From assembly GCA_963675575.1 (NCBI GenBank), contig OY776378.1, positions 806,001 to 870,000 on the forward strand: 64,000 nucleotides of DNA, in the 5' to 3' direction. Below the pieces are notes generated by a model, which searched no databases, had not been told where the DNA came from, and saw nothing but the letters and a program-made list of their open reading frames with translations. Each line of letters starts with the position of its first letter. Within the stretch, counting starts at the first letter, position 1. The position numbers were made by a program, and so were the translations under genes. Source of the stretch: JAGLOK01 sp963675575 (lineage in GTDB: Bacteria > Bacillota > Clostridia > Christensenellales > UMGS416). Shown in pieces: positions 19,077-28,385 of the stretch.

Positions 19077-19458
19077 GCTATAAGCCTGAATTGCGAATCT
19101 TTGAAAGAATGCGTATTATCGGATTTGATTCATTTGAGGCGATTATGGGAGGCTGGTTTAACACAATTGAAAATTATTTGTAATGCAAAAAAATATAGTG
19201 AAGAGATTCGAATACCTGAATCTCTTTTAATGCTATTTATAAAGTAGAGCAATAGTTTAGTAAATAAAGCATTTAGGTGAAATTATATGCGTATTGAATG
19301 AATAATTTACTATTTAAGATGGAATGAGCCTATGGGAACCAAAGCAATATCCGAAGTTTATGATTTCTCGAACTGAATTAATATAGCCTTAATAATATTA
19401 AACTAATGAAATTTATTTTTACAGCCGAATATATGATTAACCTGTTTGGAGTCAATTT
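19077..19458. other. intergenic region with terminator and a short open remnant
   Basis: In this 382-bp gap, a rho-independent terminator lies at 19202-19229. An open stretch from 19082 to 19183 reads RMRIIGFDSFEAIMGG and ends in TAA. It has no start and could be the tail of a decayed gene, but it is too short to identify. The rest, up to the response regulator start, is AT-rich and probably holds its promoter, but I see no convincing -35/-10 pair. Confidence 0.4.
19202..19229 (+). terminator. terminator after the hydrolase gene
   Basis: A perfect 8-bp stem (AGAGATTC at 19202-19209, GAATCTCT at 19218-19225) with an 8-base loop is followed by TTTT. It lies 126 bp after the hydrolase stop and separates the peptide-transporter operon from the next cluster. 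Confidence 0.7.
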
Positions 19459-21051
19459 ATGAATAATAAGCTGAAACTTATAATAGCTGATGATGAGCCT
19501 TGGATATGCAAGCTGCTTTCTCAAATAATAGATTTTGAGAGCCTTTCAATCGAACTAATAGCTATGGTATATGACGGAGAGCAATTACTTAATCTTATTA
19601 ACGAACAGGAACCCGACATTGTCATAACTGACATTTGTATGCCTAAATTAGAAGGGCTCGAAGTGATTCGCCGCGTAAGGAACAGCGGTAGCAAATGCTG
19701 TTTTGTAATCATTACCGGTTACCGGCAATTTGAATATGCGTATGAAGCTTTGAAATATGATGTTGGTGATTATATTCTCAAACCAGTAGATGAAAAAGAA
19801 CTAAATGAAACGTTAAAAAAAATTGCTGATAATTTGAACCAGGAGAAATCGGGAGAATTGCCTGGTGGGAATAACAGTTCCATAAGAGCCTATTTACTTA
19901 ATAGAGCTATTCATCAAATATCGGAAGAAAAAATTACACTGGAAGAAATCAACAGGCTTTACAGTACAAATTTTCGTGAAGGAATGTTTCGCGTAATATT
20001 AGTGAAACTGGATTATTACAATGATGTTCATGTAATAAATGAAGAGGTTTCATCAATATTAAAAAAGATTAGCGAGATAATTTTGAAACAGTACGAAGAG
20101 TTTTGCGCAGATATTGTTATACAAAATAAAGATGTAGGTGTAATGGCTCTTCTCAATTATCAACCTAAACACGATGATGAAATTATTGATAGATTTAATG
20201 ATCTTTTAGAACAGGTTAAAAATATTACTAACATTTTCAAAGGACTCAATGCAACTTTATGTGTAGGCGGGGCCGTAAATGATCCTTATCAAATTGTAAC
20301 CTCAAAGAATCAAGTGTTCAAAGCGGAATGGTGCAGAATGGCGATTGGCGCAAACAAGGTTATTTTTGGTGAAGAAAAAAGAGAAAAAATGATTAATCTG
20401 GAAGGAAAGCTAAAAGAACTTGATGCGAAGATAAAAAGAGCATTTGAAATATTGGACACTGATAGTTTTAAAGCCGGCATGGAAGAATTTTTCAGTTTTC
20501 CGGTGCAGCTTTTGTGCAGCTATGAGGCGATGATGTTTGCGTATCGCGTTAAAGATATGTATTTTGAGATCAACGAAGATTTAATCTCTGATTATACTGA
20601 TCCAGATGCACTCATTTTAGAAATCACCAAAACATTGCATTTGTCCGTTACTTTTGAAAAATATAAGCGAGTGTTTCTGGACAGCTTTATTTCCTCGATG
20701 AAACAAATAACAGAGAATATAGACAAGCAAAATACTATGCCAATAAGAAAGGCTTTCGCATATGTTGAAGAAAATTATGGAAAACGCATTAATCTGGAAG
20801 ATGTGGCGAAAGTTGTGAACTTAAATCCTGTATATTTTTCAAGGCTGTTCAAGAGTGAAACAGGTAAAAATTTTACTGAATATGTTACTGAATATCGTAT
20901 TAAAATTGCAAGAGAGCTTTTAAAAAGCAGTGATAAAAACATAAGTGAAATAGCTTATGAGCTTGGATATAATGACTCTAGATATTTCAGCAGACTCTTT
21001 AAAAAGGCTGTTGGTGTGAAGCCTACTGAATACAGAAAAATTTATGGTTGA
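19459..21051 (+). CDS. YesN-type response regulator with receiver and AraC output domains
   Basis: This full-length 530-residue YesN protein has an N-terminal receiver with IIADDEPW (acidic pocket), ITDICMPKLEG (phosphoacceptor Asp) and DYILKPV (conserved Lys). A middle linker domain and a C-terminal AraC double helix-turn-helix follow (LEDVAKVVNLNPVYFSRLFK; ISEIAYELGYNDSRYFSRLFKK). The kinase gene starts 15 bp later, so the two form one operon. The likely target is this same sugar-ABC cluster. Confidence 0.92.
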   Translation: MNNKLKLIIADDEPWICKLLSQIIDFESLSIELIAMVYDGEQLLNLINEQEPDIVITDICMPKLEGLEVIRRVRNSGSKCCFVIITGYRQFEYAYEALKYDVGDYILKPVDEKELNETLKKIADNLNQEKSGELPGGNNSSIRAYLLNRAIHQISEEKITLEEINRLYSTNFREGMFRVILVKLDYYNDVHVINEEVSSILKKISEIILKQYEEFCADIVIQNKDVGVMALLNYQPKHDDEIIDRFNDLLEQVKNITNIFKGLNATLCVGGAVNDPYQIVTSKNQVFKAEWCRMAIGANKVIFGEEKREKMINLEGKLKELDAKIKRAFEILDTDSFKAGMEEFFSFPVQLLCSYEAMMFAYRVKDMYFEINEDLISDYTDPDALILEITKTLHLSVTFEKYKRVFLDSFISSMKQITENIDKQNTMPIRKAFAYVEENYGKRINLEDVAKVVNLNPVYFSRLFKSETGKNFTEYVTEYRIKIARELLKSSDKNISEIAYELGYNDSRYFSRLFKKAVGVKPTEYRKIYG

Positions 21052-21066
21052 GGATAAATATTTGCT

Positions 21067-21834
21067 ATGTTTTTTATAACTAAAAGAAAACACGATAAAA
21101 TTGTAAATGAAAGACTTATGGAGGAATCCCTCAAGACCAGCCGAAACTACGAACGGGATTTGTTGATGAAGCAAGCGAATATTGCTACTTTACAAAGTCA
21201 GATTAATCCTCATTTTTTATATAATACGCTTGAATGCATAAGGGGACAGGCTCTTTATGAGGGTTCAAAAGAAATCGCGGCTACAGTGCAGGCCTTATCG
21301 GAGTTTTTTAGATATAGTATTAGCGGAAAAAGCGATTTAGTGAGCATAAAAAATGAGATGGAAAACGTTGAGCATTATGTAACCATCCAAAATTATCGTT
21401 TTGATAATTTATTTGAAATGGAATTCAACTGTAAAGGCGAAGACATATCAGAGGCGCTTTTGCCAAAGCTTTCGCTTCAGCCTGCAGTCGAAAACGCGAT
21501 TATTCATGGATTTTCTGATAAAACTTCAGGAGGGAAAATAACCTTAACGGCGAAACGTGTAAATGGACACGTCAGTATTGAGATATCAGATAATGGTAAA
21601 GGTATTGATACGGACAAGCTTGAGGCTTTATGCGATAAGTTGCATGATTCGAAAATTATAAGTAAAGATGTACAAACGATAAGTACTGGTATTGGCCTTG
21701 AAAATGTGGATAGAAGATTGAAGCTAATTTTTGGTGAAGAATACGGAGTTAGTATTAGCAGCTGCTTGGGTGTTGGAACATGTGTTGAATTATTTTTCCC
21801 ATATTGGCTTTCGGTGAAACATAATGAGCAGTGA
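21067..21834 (+). CDS. soluble YesM-type histidine kinase core, no sensor domain
   Basis: The 255-residue protein has the His_kinase motif LQSQINPHFLYNTLE (phosphoacceptor His) near residue 55, then an ATPase domain with VENAIIHGF, ISDNGKGID and TGIGLENVDRRL. Related kinases have 550-600 residues with two membrane segments and an extracellular sensor. Here the protein begins ~20 residues before the coiled-coil and has no membrane segment. The start (ATG after TTTGCT) looks genuine, because the preceding regulator ends 15 bp earlier and leaves no room for more. Input must come from a partner, probably the overlapping ABC-type proteins. Confidence 0.88.
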   Translation: MFFITKRKHDKIVNERLMEESLKTSRNYERDLLMKQANIATLQSQINPHFLYNTLECIRGQALYEGSKEIAATVQALSEFFRYSISGKSDLVSIKNEMENVEHYVTIQNYRFDNLFEMEFNCKGEDISEALLPKLSLQPAVENAIIHGFSDKTSGGKITLTAKRVNGHVSIEISDNGKGIDTDKLEALCDKLHDSKIISKDVQTISTGIGLENVDRRLKLIFGEEYGVSISSCLGVGTCVELFFPYWLSVKHNEQ

Positions 21835-23293
21835 AGTTTTTAGGGCGCGCGATGTTAAGGCGGCTATTGATGAAAAAACTTTTCTTAGAGGGTTGAATCT
21901 CAAGCTTTATAAAGGTGAGACTTTAGGGGTTTTCGGTACATTTGATTCAGGAAAGACAACTTTATTAGATTTAATTACTGGCAAGGTATCCCCAGCTTCA
22001 GGAACAATATTTTTTAATGGAAAAAAGCTAGAGCATTCTTTATTCAGAATTGACAACAGACCGATTATTGCGCGAATAGGCAAAGAGTCTACACTGGTCA
22101 ACGGCCTTTCATTATGGGAAAATATTTTAATTTTGCGCGGATACAACGCTAATGTCCGATTTGTAAATCCGCTGCTAATGAAAAAATCAATCGCAACAGC
22201 ATTTAATGAATATAACATAGATCTTGATCCAAAAGAGAAGGCGGGCTCACTTGATTTATTTCACCATGTTTTGCTTGAAATGCTCAAGGCGAGATTGAAA
22301 AAAGCGCAGATAATTCTTATTGATGATTTTTCAATGGAATGCTCTTATCAGGAAACTCAAAAACTGTATAATCTTATGGCCAGACTCAAATCTGAAGGTA
22401 TCTCTTTTCTTATTACAAGCTGTCACTTAGAGCTTTTGAAAACCTATAGCGATAGATTGGATTTTTTATCAAACGGAAGAATGATTATGTCATTTAACAA
22501 TACCCCGGGAAATTATACTGATATTGAAAAAATCCTAGAATCTTTGTTTCCAGAAGTGAAAAGCAATGATAATATAAAAAAGACTGAGGAAGCTCCTGCT
22601 GTTTTATCTTTAGACAAGGTAGATGTTGGCCTACAAGAGCCAGTGTCTTTGAAATTACACAAAGGAGAAATTGCTTCTTTCGTAGATCCTTCACAATCAG
22701 TGCTGACTGCATTGCGTGAAAAAATTTTTGGAAACAACCTTTTGGGCAACAGCCAAATATTATTTGATATAAATGGAAAGAAATCTTTTAGTATTCGAAA
22801 CGCTAAAAATCTTGTGGTGTTTATTGACCCTTTTGATTTTAGCACCATAATCAAGGAAATGTCTCCTGCTGATAATATTTGCATAGGTCTGCGATGGAAG
22901 TTTTCTTCATTCGGTGTCATTAAAAAAAAATTAATAAAATGTATGCTTGATGAGTTTTCAGAATGGTATGAAAATGATGAAATTGCTTTTATGAATGACT
23001 GCCGAACATTAACCAAAAAGGACAAAATGGCGTTAATGTTATACAGAGTAAAGCTTATGAACCCGGCTGTGGTTATTTGCAGAGATCCTGTATCTGTTTC
23101 TGATATTGTTACTTGCCGAATGCTGCAAAACAGTCTTAAAGTGTTTTCTAAAAATGGTTCGAGTGTTTGTATTTTCTTATCGAATATTGAAAAAATAGAA
23201 GACAATTCTGATAAATATTTTGTGGCGACCAAAAAAAGATTATTGTCTAATGTGAAATTTGAAAATATTAAAGACTTATTGGAATGGAATTGA
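21824..23293 (+). CDS. degenerate sugar-ABC-type ATPase, possible sensory pseudoenzyme
   Basis: This 489-residue tandem ABC ATPase has the RbsA/MglA layout. In domain 1 Walker A is intact (GTFDSGKTT), but the signature LSGGQ has become SLDLFHH and Walker B reads ILIDDFS, with Asp where the catalytic Glu belongs. In domain 2 Walker A is gone (FVDPSQSVL) and Walker B reads VVICRDPVS. Domain 1 may bind ATP, yet normal hydrolysis is unlikely. It overlaps the kinase gene by 11 bp. The frame is open with no stop, so this is not simple decay; selection for a non-transport role is plausible. Confidence 0.78.
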   Translation: MSSEVFRARDVKAAIDEKTFLRGLNLKLYKGETLGVFGTFDSGKTTLLDLITGKVSPASGTIFFNGKKLEHSLFRIDNRPIIARIGKESTLVNGLSLWENILILRGYNANVRFVNPLLMKKSIATAFNEYNIDLDPKEKAGSLDLFHHVLLEMLKARLKKAQIILIDDFSMECSYQETQKLYNLMARLKSEGISFLITSCHLELLKTYSDRLDFLSNGRMIMSFNNTPGNYTDIEKILESLFPEVKSNDNIKKTEEAPAVLSLDKVDVGLQEPVSLKLHKGEIASFVDPSQSVLTALREKIFGNNLLGNSQILFDINGKKSFSIRNAKNLVVFIDPFDFSTIIKEMSPADNICIGLRWKFSSFGVIKKKLIKCMLDEFSEWYENDEIAFMNDCRTLTKKDKMALMLYRVKLMNPAVVICRDPVSVSDIVTCRMLQNSLKVFSKNGSSVCIFLSNIEKIEDNSDKYFVATKKRLLSNVKFENIKDLLEWN

Positions 23294-23318
23294 CGTATTT
23301 CTTTGAAAGGAAATAGTG

Positions 23319-24530
23319 ATGAAAAAAGTGCTGCTTTGGTGCTTGATAATTGTAATGTTTTTGTTTTCATCATGTTCTTCTGCGCAAAAAAATGATGCGT
23401 CGTTGGGATGTATCACTTTAATTAACGCAGATGATAGTTTTATGCAGTCGACGGCTGAAGCGTTCGTTAAAAAATTGAAGATGAACGGATATAGAACACA
23501 GGTGGTCTATTGCGATAACGCTGTAGACGTACAGCTTAAACAAATACAGATGTTTACAACGGCAGGTGCGGATATTATTGCCGTTAACTGCGCTGGCAAT
23601 AGCGAGGCCTATGAAGAGGTTTTTAAAATAGCTCGCGAAAACGGAATTAAAGTAATGGTATTGGGCACAAATGAAGAAGTTGAAAATTGTGATATACAAG
23701 TAAAAAGTTATGATATACTCCAAGGCTTGAGAATGTGTGAGCTGGTCAAAGAGTATTTGGACAGTGAATATCCGGAAGCACCGCCGGGCTCAGTTACCAC
23801 ACTTTTGATGGAGAAAACAAGCAAAACTTATTATATACGAATGTGTGCCGGTTACCGAATGATAAAAGAGAGGTTCTTGCGGTATTTTGACTATTCAATA
23901 GTAGATTTTATAAAAGAAGAAACCGGAGAGGCAGTGTATTATATTGATGAAAAAGGGGAGAAAACGAAAGTTGAAGAGCCTTCAGGGGGTCTTATTTTGG
24001 ACGAAAACGGATATGCACAGCTCAATCCATTTTACGATAACAGAATAAATCTGCATTACTCATCTGACCGAAACGTAAATACAAATCTTGAAGGACAAGA
24101 TACGGTAGACTCTTTCATGACGACTAACGCCGGAAGCAAACTTAGGATAATTATTTCTTTGAGCGGGGATGCGGCGGTTGGCGCAGCTGAAAAACTAATG
24201 TACTATCACCAGACGGGAGTTGTGAATATTGCGCTGGAAAAACTTGCGGTTTTCGGGGCAAATGAGACAAGCACAAACAAGGAGCTGGTTTTAAGAAGTG
24301 CTGATAACGAAAGCTTGCTACGGGGGTTTTGTGGAGGGGATAATATTACAAGCAAAGTTAATGCTATGTTGGACATAATTCTGGAACGTTCAAGTAAAAA
24401 TTACTATGTTGTGGATAGTTTTAGATCGGCGTTAAGTAAAGATGGCGAAACAGTAGGCATTGTAAGGGTCAGGCAAGTAATGTGGGAAGATTTTGATGTG
24501 TTTTACAATCTGATGGAAAATGAAAAATAG
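23319..24530 (+). CDS. sugar-binding lipoprotein (MglB-like)
   Basis: This 403-residue lipoprotein has signal peptide MKKVLLWCLIIVMFLFSSC with lipobox FSSC. The binding fold resembles galactose-type proteins (MQSTAEAFVKKLKMNGYR; AGADIIAVNCAGNSEAYEEV; GIKVMVLGTNEEV). It is longer than usual (~330), with an inserted segment around residues 205-255 (EKGEKTKVEEPSGG). GTG at 23316 or ATG at 23319 could start it; ATG is used. It comes 25 bp after the degenerate ATPase gene. It probably supplies the extracellular ligand signal of this cluster. Confidence 0.8.
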   Translation: MKKVLLWCLIIVMFLFSSCSSAQKNDASLGCITLINADDSFMQSTAEAFVKKLKMNGYRTQVVYCDNAVDVQLKQIQMFTTAGADIIAVNCAGNSEAYEEVFKIARENGIKVMVLGTNEEVENCDIQVKSYDILQGLRMCELVKEYLDSEYPEAPPGSVTTLLMEKTSKTYYIRMCAGYRMIKERFLRYFDYSIVDFIKEETGEAVYYIDEKGEKTKVEEPSGGLILDENGYAQLNPFYDNRINLHYSSDRNVNTNLEGQDTVDSFMTTNAGSKLRIIISLSGDAAVGAAEKLMYYHQTGVVNIALEKLAVFGANETSTNKELVLRSADNESLLRGFCGGDNITSKVNAMLDIILERSSKNYYVVDSFRSALSKDGETVGIVRVRQVMWEDFDVFYNLMENEK

Positions 24531-24569
24531 TATGCGAATAATTATCTTGCCAGCGGAAGGAACTGAGTA

Positions 24570-25547
24570 ATGAGAAAAAATAAAAAAAACAGTAATTTGA
24601 GAATAAGTTCATTTCTGTATAAGTACACGGTGTTTGTTATTTTAGTTATTTTATTGTTCACGTTTTCAATTCTATCTACATCTTTTTTGACGTTTATTAA
24701 TTTAAAGAACCTGCTTTTGCAAAACACGCATATAATAGTTTTGGTGATTGGAATAGCAATAATTATGATTGGAGGAGGAATAGACTTATCGGTGGGATAC
24801 CAAATATCACTTGTTTCAGTTTTTATAGGTATGATGTTTGCTGCGGGGCTTAATTCAAGCATAGTAATACTAATTGGAATATCCGTAGGGGCATTATGCG
24901 GAGTTTTTAACGGACTGCTTGTAACATGGTTTGGAATCGTGCCTTTTGCTGCAACTTTGTCTTCCCAAATTATTTTGAGGGGAGTTTCATACACCTTATC
25001 AAAAGGCTCAACTTTTTCAAAAATTCCACAAGCATTTTGGATGATTTCAAGAGGAGCATTTGCGGGAATCCAAATTGATATTTGGATTGCGATATTATGT
25101 TTAGCGGTATTCGGTTTTATATTCACTCATTCTTTTTTAGGCAAGCACATAAGGGCAGTAGGCGAAAATGAGGAAGCTACAAAAAGAGCAGGAGTGAATG
25201 TAAATTTAATCAAGTTTATCAGCTATGTTCTTGGGGGAGCGTTTTTTGCTATTTCGGCAATAATTATGGTATCGAAACAAGGGTTGGCGAGTTCATCAAC
25301 CGGCCCTGGATTGGAATTTATAGGGATATCGGCGGCTTTTATCGGTGGGCTCACATCTTTTCAATATGGAGGACGAGGCAACAATATTCACATATGGAAT
25401 ATTATAGGTGGAGTGTTTGTGTTGGCAATAATTGATAATGGTATACAGCTTATCGGCGGCAGCCAATATATGCAATATATAATAACAGGTATAATTATAG
25501 CTGCGCTGATGGCTATAAATAAACGGAGCGAAAAAATATTTTCTTAG
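24570..25547 (+). CDS. sugar ABC transporter permease (RbsC/MglC type)
   Basis: The 325-residue polytopic BPD_transp_2 protein has the conserved segments GGGIDLSVGYQISL, GKHIRAVGENEEATKRAGVN and FIGISAAFIGGLTSFQYGG, with a length typical of RbsC/MglC. It is the last gene of the cluster. Its predicted ATPase-contact loop is preserved even though the neighbouring ATPase is degenerate. It may therefore borrow an ATPase from elsewhere, such as the complete one at 6191-7708, or serve as a membrane anchor for sensing. Confidence 0.85.
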   Translation: MRKNKKNSNLRISSFLYKYTVFVILVILLFTFSILSTSFLTFINLKNLLLQNTHIIVLVIGIAIIMIGGGIDLSVGYQISLVSVFIGMMFAAGLNSSIVILIGISVGALCGVFNGLLVTWFGIVPFAATLSSQIILRGVSYTLSKGSTFSKIPQAFWMISRGAFAGIQIDIWIAILCLAVFGFIFTHSFLGKHIRAVGENEEATKRAGVNVNLIKFISYVLGGAFFAISAIIMVSKQGLASSSTGPGLEFIGISAAFIGGLTSFQYGGRGNNIHIWNIIGGVFVLAIIDNGIQLIGGSQYMQYIITGIIIAALMAINKRSEKIFS

Positions 25548-25822
25548 ACGATAAATGATGTTTTAGAATTTTTGCCTGAGAGTATTCAGGTTTAGCTTCA
25601 TATTACACATGATTCTTTTGGTTATAGAATGCTCACACCTGGAACGGAAGATATAAGTATGCACAATAGCTACGAAAGCTTCCTTCAGGGTTTGCTATGT
25701 TATTAGCAGAAATATATGCAATAAGACCGAAGACTCATATAAAAGCTATGAAAACAATGAGTATTAATATAGCTGAGATATTTATATTTAAATGGTACTC
25801 AAACGAATATTATTGCGGCAAA

Positions 25823-26698
25823 CTATGATATTTTATCCAGAAGAACAGAGCCGTTTAGTGTGGGATCAAAATGGAGGCTAATCGCTTTTTGTGGGTGAAA
25901 GCTAAGCCTGAAATCAATAGGAAGGGCGGTAGGTGCAAAGCCTGTGATTGCATGAAAAACGCGGTTAAAGTGCCGAGGTGTGCCAAAGCCGCATTCGAAT
26001 GAAATTTGTGAAACCGTCAAATTGCTGTTTGAACGCAAAAGCTGAATTGCTTTTTCTACCCGGATTGTATTTCGGTATTGAGAAAAAGTCATTCCTGAAA
26101 TCAATTTAAAAAAACGAGAAAAGTAAGCCTCACTGAATCCCATAAATTTTGCCGAATCCCTGAAGCTCATATTGACATAATTTTTATCCAATTCATTTAA
26201 AAGTTCTTTGTAGCGCTTAAGTGTATGATGTTCATTTTCTAAGCACACCTCTTCTAGAGGCTCTTTTCGGAAAATTGAAAGAAGCAAATCTTGAAGAATA
26301 TGCTTGGATTTTAACTCGTAGAAAGGCTGCTTTTGCTCAAATTCTTCCTGAATTGCGCGAAATACAGCATTGAAAGGATAAGAGTATATCAGGCTCGGCG
26401 AGGCAAGAGAATATTTAGTGTTAATCTCACGCACTAAATTGTCATCGAAAAGGCAAATGGAAACAACGCTGTTTTCTGAACTTTGTATAGAATGTATTTC
26501 ACCTCCGGAAACAAATAATGTCTGTCCTTCGGAGAGGAAGAAAACTTGATCGTTAATGGAAACAGATGTGTGCCCTTTGGTAACATGAATAAGCTCAAAA
26601 TCGGTATGCCAATGAGGAAGATTGCGTAAATTACTATAATTTCCGGTCCATACTTGTTCAGTGCCTATATATTTATGGGTTTCAAAATTTGCAATCAT
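25823..26698 (-). CDS. AraC-family transcriptional regulator with cupin domain
   Basis: The 291-residue protein has an N-terminal cupin-type sensor (PHWHTDFELIHVTKGH; LSEGQTLFVSGGEIHSI) and a C-terminal AraC helix-turn-helix pair (FRDSAKFMGFSEAYFSRFFK; VSQISFECGFGTPRHFNRVF). It is divergent from the arabinose catabolic operon, so it very likely controls that operon in response to a pentose or a derived metabolite. The minus-strand ribosome site (AAGGAGAAAAGG) lies next to the ATG. Confidence 0.88.
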   Translation of the reverse strand: MIANFETHKYIGTEQVWTGNYSNLRNLPHWHTDFELIHVTKGHTSVSINDQVFFLSEGQTLFVSGGEIHSIQSSENSVVSICLFDDNLVREINTKYSLASPSLIYSYPFNAVFRAIQEEFEQKQPFYELKSKHILQDLLLSIFRKEPLEEVCLENEHHTLKRYKELLNELDKNYVNMSFRDSAKFMGFSEAYFSRFFKLISGMTFSQYRNTIRVEKAIQLLRSNSNLTVSQISFECGFGTPRHFNRVFHAITGFAPTALPIDFRLSFHPQKAISLHFDPTLNGSVLLDKIS

Positions 26699-26768
26699 TT
26701 ACCTTTTCTCCTTGAGCGAATTATAAAACAAATATCAATAAATGTCTATTAAAGGTTAAGAAAAAGCA

Positions 26769-26797
26769 TTGTTTTAATGTTGAGAGAACATTATAAT
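26769..26797 (+). promoter_or_regulatory. sigma-A promoter of the arabinose operon
   Basis: TTGTTT (26769-26774), a 17-bp spacer and a perfect TATAAT (26792-26797) are seen, with an AAGGAGA ribosome site 6 bases after. ATG is at 26818. It lies in the 119-bp divergent gap with the AraC-type regulator, whose operator is expected here but was not recognised. Confidence 0.65.
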
Positions 26798-26817
26798 TGA
26801 TTTAAGGAGATGCGAAA

Positions 26818-28374
26818 ATGAATAATCATAAATATGTACTTGGTATCGAATTTGGCTCTACAACAATTAAGTCGGTGCTTGTCGATGAAGCTCATAAACA
26901 CATTGCCAGTGGCTCATATACATGGGCAAGCATTTATGATAACGGTATTTGGACATATTCGTTAGATAATGTTTGGGCAGGGTTAAAAGAGTCTTTTTTA
27001 AATTTATCCAAAGAAGTGGAAAATAAATCCGGCAAAAAGATGGAAAACATTTGCGCTATAGGTATTTCTGCAATGATGCATGGCTATCTAGTGTTTGATA
27101 AAGACTGGAAATTGTTGACGCCTTTTCGTACATGGCAAAATACTATCACTGGAGAGGCCGCGGAAGAGCTGAGTGCTCTTTTTGGCTTTAACATCCCTCA
27201 GCGTTGGAGCATAGCTCATCTGTATCAGGCGATTTTGAATGGAGAAGATCACGTAGCGCAGATTGCTCATATTACAACTCTTGCAGGGTACGTTCATTAT
27301 ATGTTGACAGGCAAGAATGCTGTTGGCATTGGAGAAGCATCAGGAATATTTCCGATTGACACTGACGAAAAGACATATGATGAGAATATGTTGGGGAAAT
27401 TCGATAGTCTGATTGAAAACAAAAATTATAAGTGGGCTTTGAAGGAAATCTTACCCAAAGTTTTATTGGCTGGGGAGAATGCGGGAGGACTTACTTACGA
27501 TGGCGCAAAGATTTTAGGTTTGGATATGGGCATTCCGTTTGCTCCTCCCGAGGGCGACGCGGGCACTGGCATGACAGCCACTAACTCCGTTGCGCCGCGT
27601 ACCGGAAATATTTCCGCGGGAACTTCAATTTTTTCAATGGTTGTTTTAGAAAAACCGCTAAAAAACATATATCCTGAAGTTGATATTCTTACTACGCCGA
27701 CGGGGATGCCGGTTGCTATGGTACACTGCAACAACTGCACGAACGATATGAACGCATGGGCATCCGTTATTGGTGAGGCGGCAGGCTTGTTTGGGCGGGA
27801 AGTTTCCGTTGGCGAACTGTTTACCAAACTCTATGAAAAGAGCATGGAGGGCGAAGCTGATTGCGGAGGCATGCTTGTGTATAATTATTTGGCCGGTGAG
27901 AGCATCACACATTTGGACAGCGGGCGTCCTATGGTTGTCCGTAAACCGGAAAGCCGCTTTACTCTCGCCAATTTTTTGCGCGCACAACTTTATTCAACGA
28001 TGGCGACTTTGAAAATCGGAATGGATTTACTTGCGCACGAAGATGTAAAAATTGATCACTTGTATGGTCATGGAGGTTTATTCAAGACACCGATTGTCGG
28101 CCAAAAATATATTGCGGCGGCGACAAATTCGCCCGTTTCAGTTATGGATACAGCAGCGGAAGGCGGACCTTACGGAGCAGCACTTTTGGCGGCTTATATG
28201 TTATTTAAAAGCGAAGTTGAAACGCTGGAAGATTATTTGGAAAATAAGGTATTTAAAGATGTTTCAGAAACCACTGTCCAGCCAGACAAAACAGATGTTG
28301 AAGGATTTAATAACTATCTTACACTTTTTAAAAACGGACTTTCTGCTGAAAAGGCAGCCGTTGAATCTTTATAA
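26818..28374 (+). CDS. FGGY-family carbohydrate kinase, probable L-ribulokinase
   Basis: The 518-residue FGGY kinase has an N-terminal phosphate loop (GIEFGSTTIKSVLVD), GISAMMHGYLVF, a core with GNISAGTSIFSMVV, and a C-terminal ATP-site segment (LYGHGGLFKTP). It differs from classical AraB, but the araA and araD genes follow directly (11 and 10 bp gaps). In Clostridium acetobutylicum a comparable non-orthologous kinase serves as ribulokinase, so L-ribulose to L-ribulose-5-phosphate is the likely reaction. Specificity is inferred from context. Confidence 0.85.
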   Translation: MNNHKYVLGIEFGSTTIKSVLVDEAHKHIASGSYTWASIYDNGIWTYSLDNVWAGLKESFLNLSKEVENKSGKKMENICAIGISAMMHGYLVFDKDWKLLTPFRTWQNTITGEAAEELSALFGFNIPQRWSIAHLYQAILNGEDHVAQIAHITTLAGYVHYMLTGKNAVGIGEASGIFPIDTDEKTYDENMLGKFDSLIENKNYKWALKEILPKVLLAGENAGGLTYDGAKILGLDMGIPFAPPEGDAGTGMTATNSVAPRTGNISAGTSIFSMVVLEKPLKNIYPEVDILTTPTGMPVAMVHCNNCTNDMNAWASVIGEAAGLFGREVSVGELFTKLYEKSMEGEADCGGMLVYNYLAGESITHLDSGRPMVVRKPESRFTLANFLRAQLYSTMATLKIGMDLLAHEDVKIDHLYGHGGLFKTPIVGQKYIAAATNSPVSVMDTAAEGGPYGAALLAAYMLFKSEVETLEDYLENKVFKDVSETTVQPDKTDVEGFNNYLTLFKNGLSAEKAAVESL

Positions 28375-28385
28375 GGAGATAAATT

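Noticed and set aside
22513..23373. Long minus-strand open frame of 286 codons opposite the degenerate ATPase gene
   Set aside because: Its sequence is Phe/Ser/Ile-rich without family motifs, and the plus-strand gene has clear ABC features and operon overlap.
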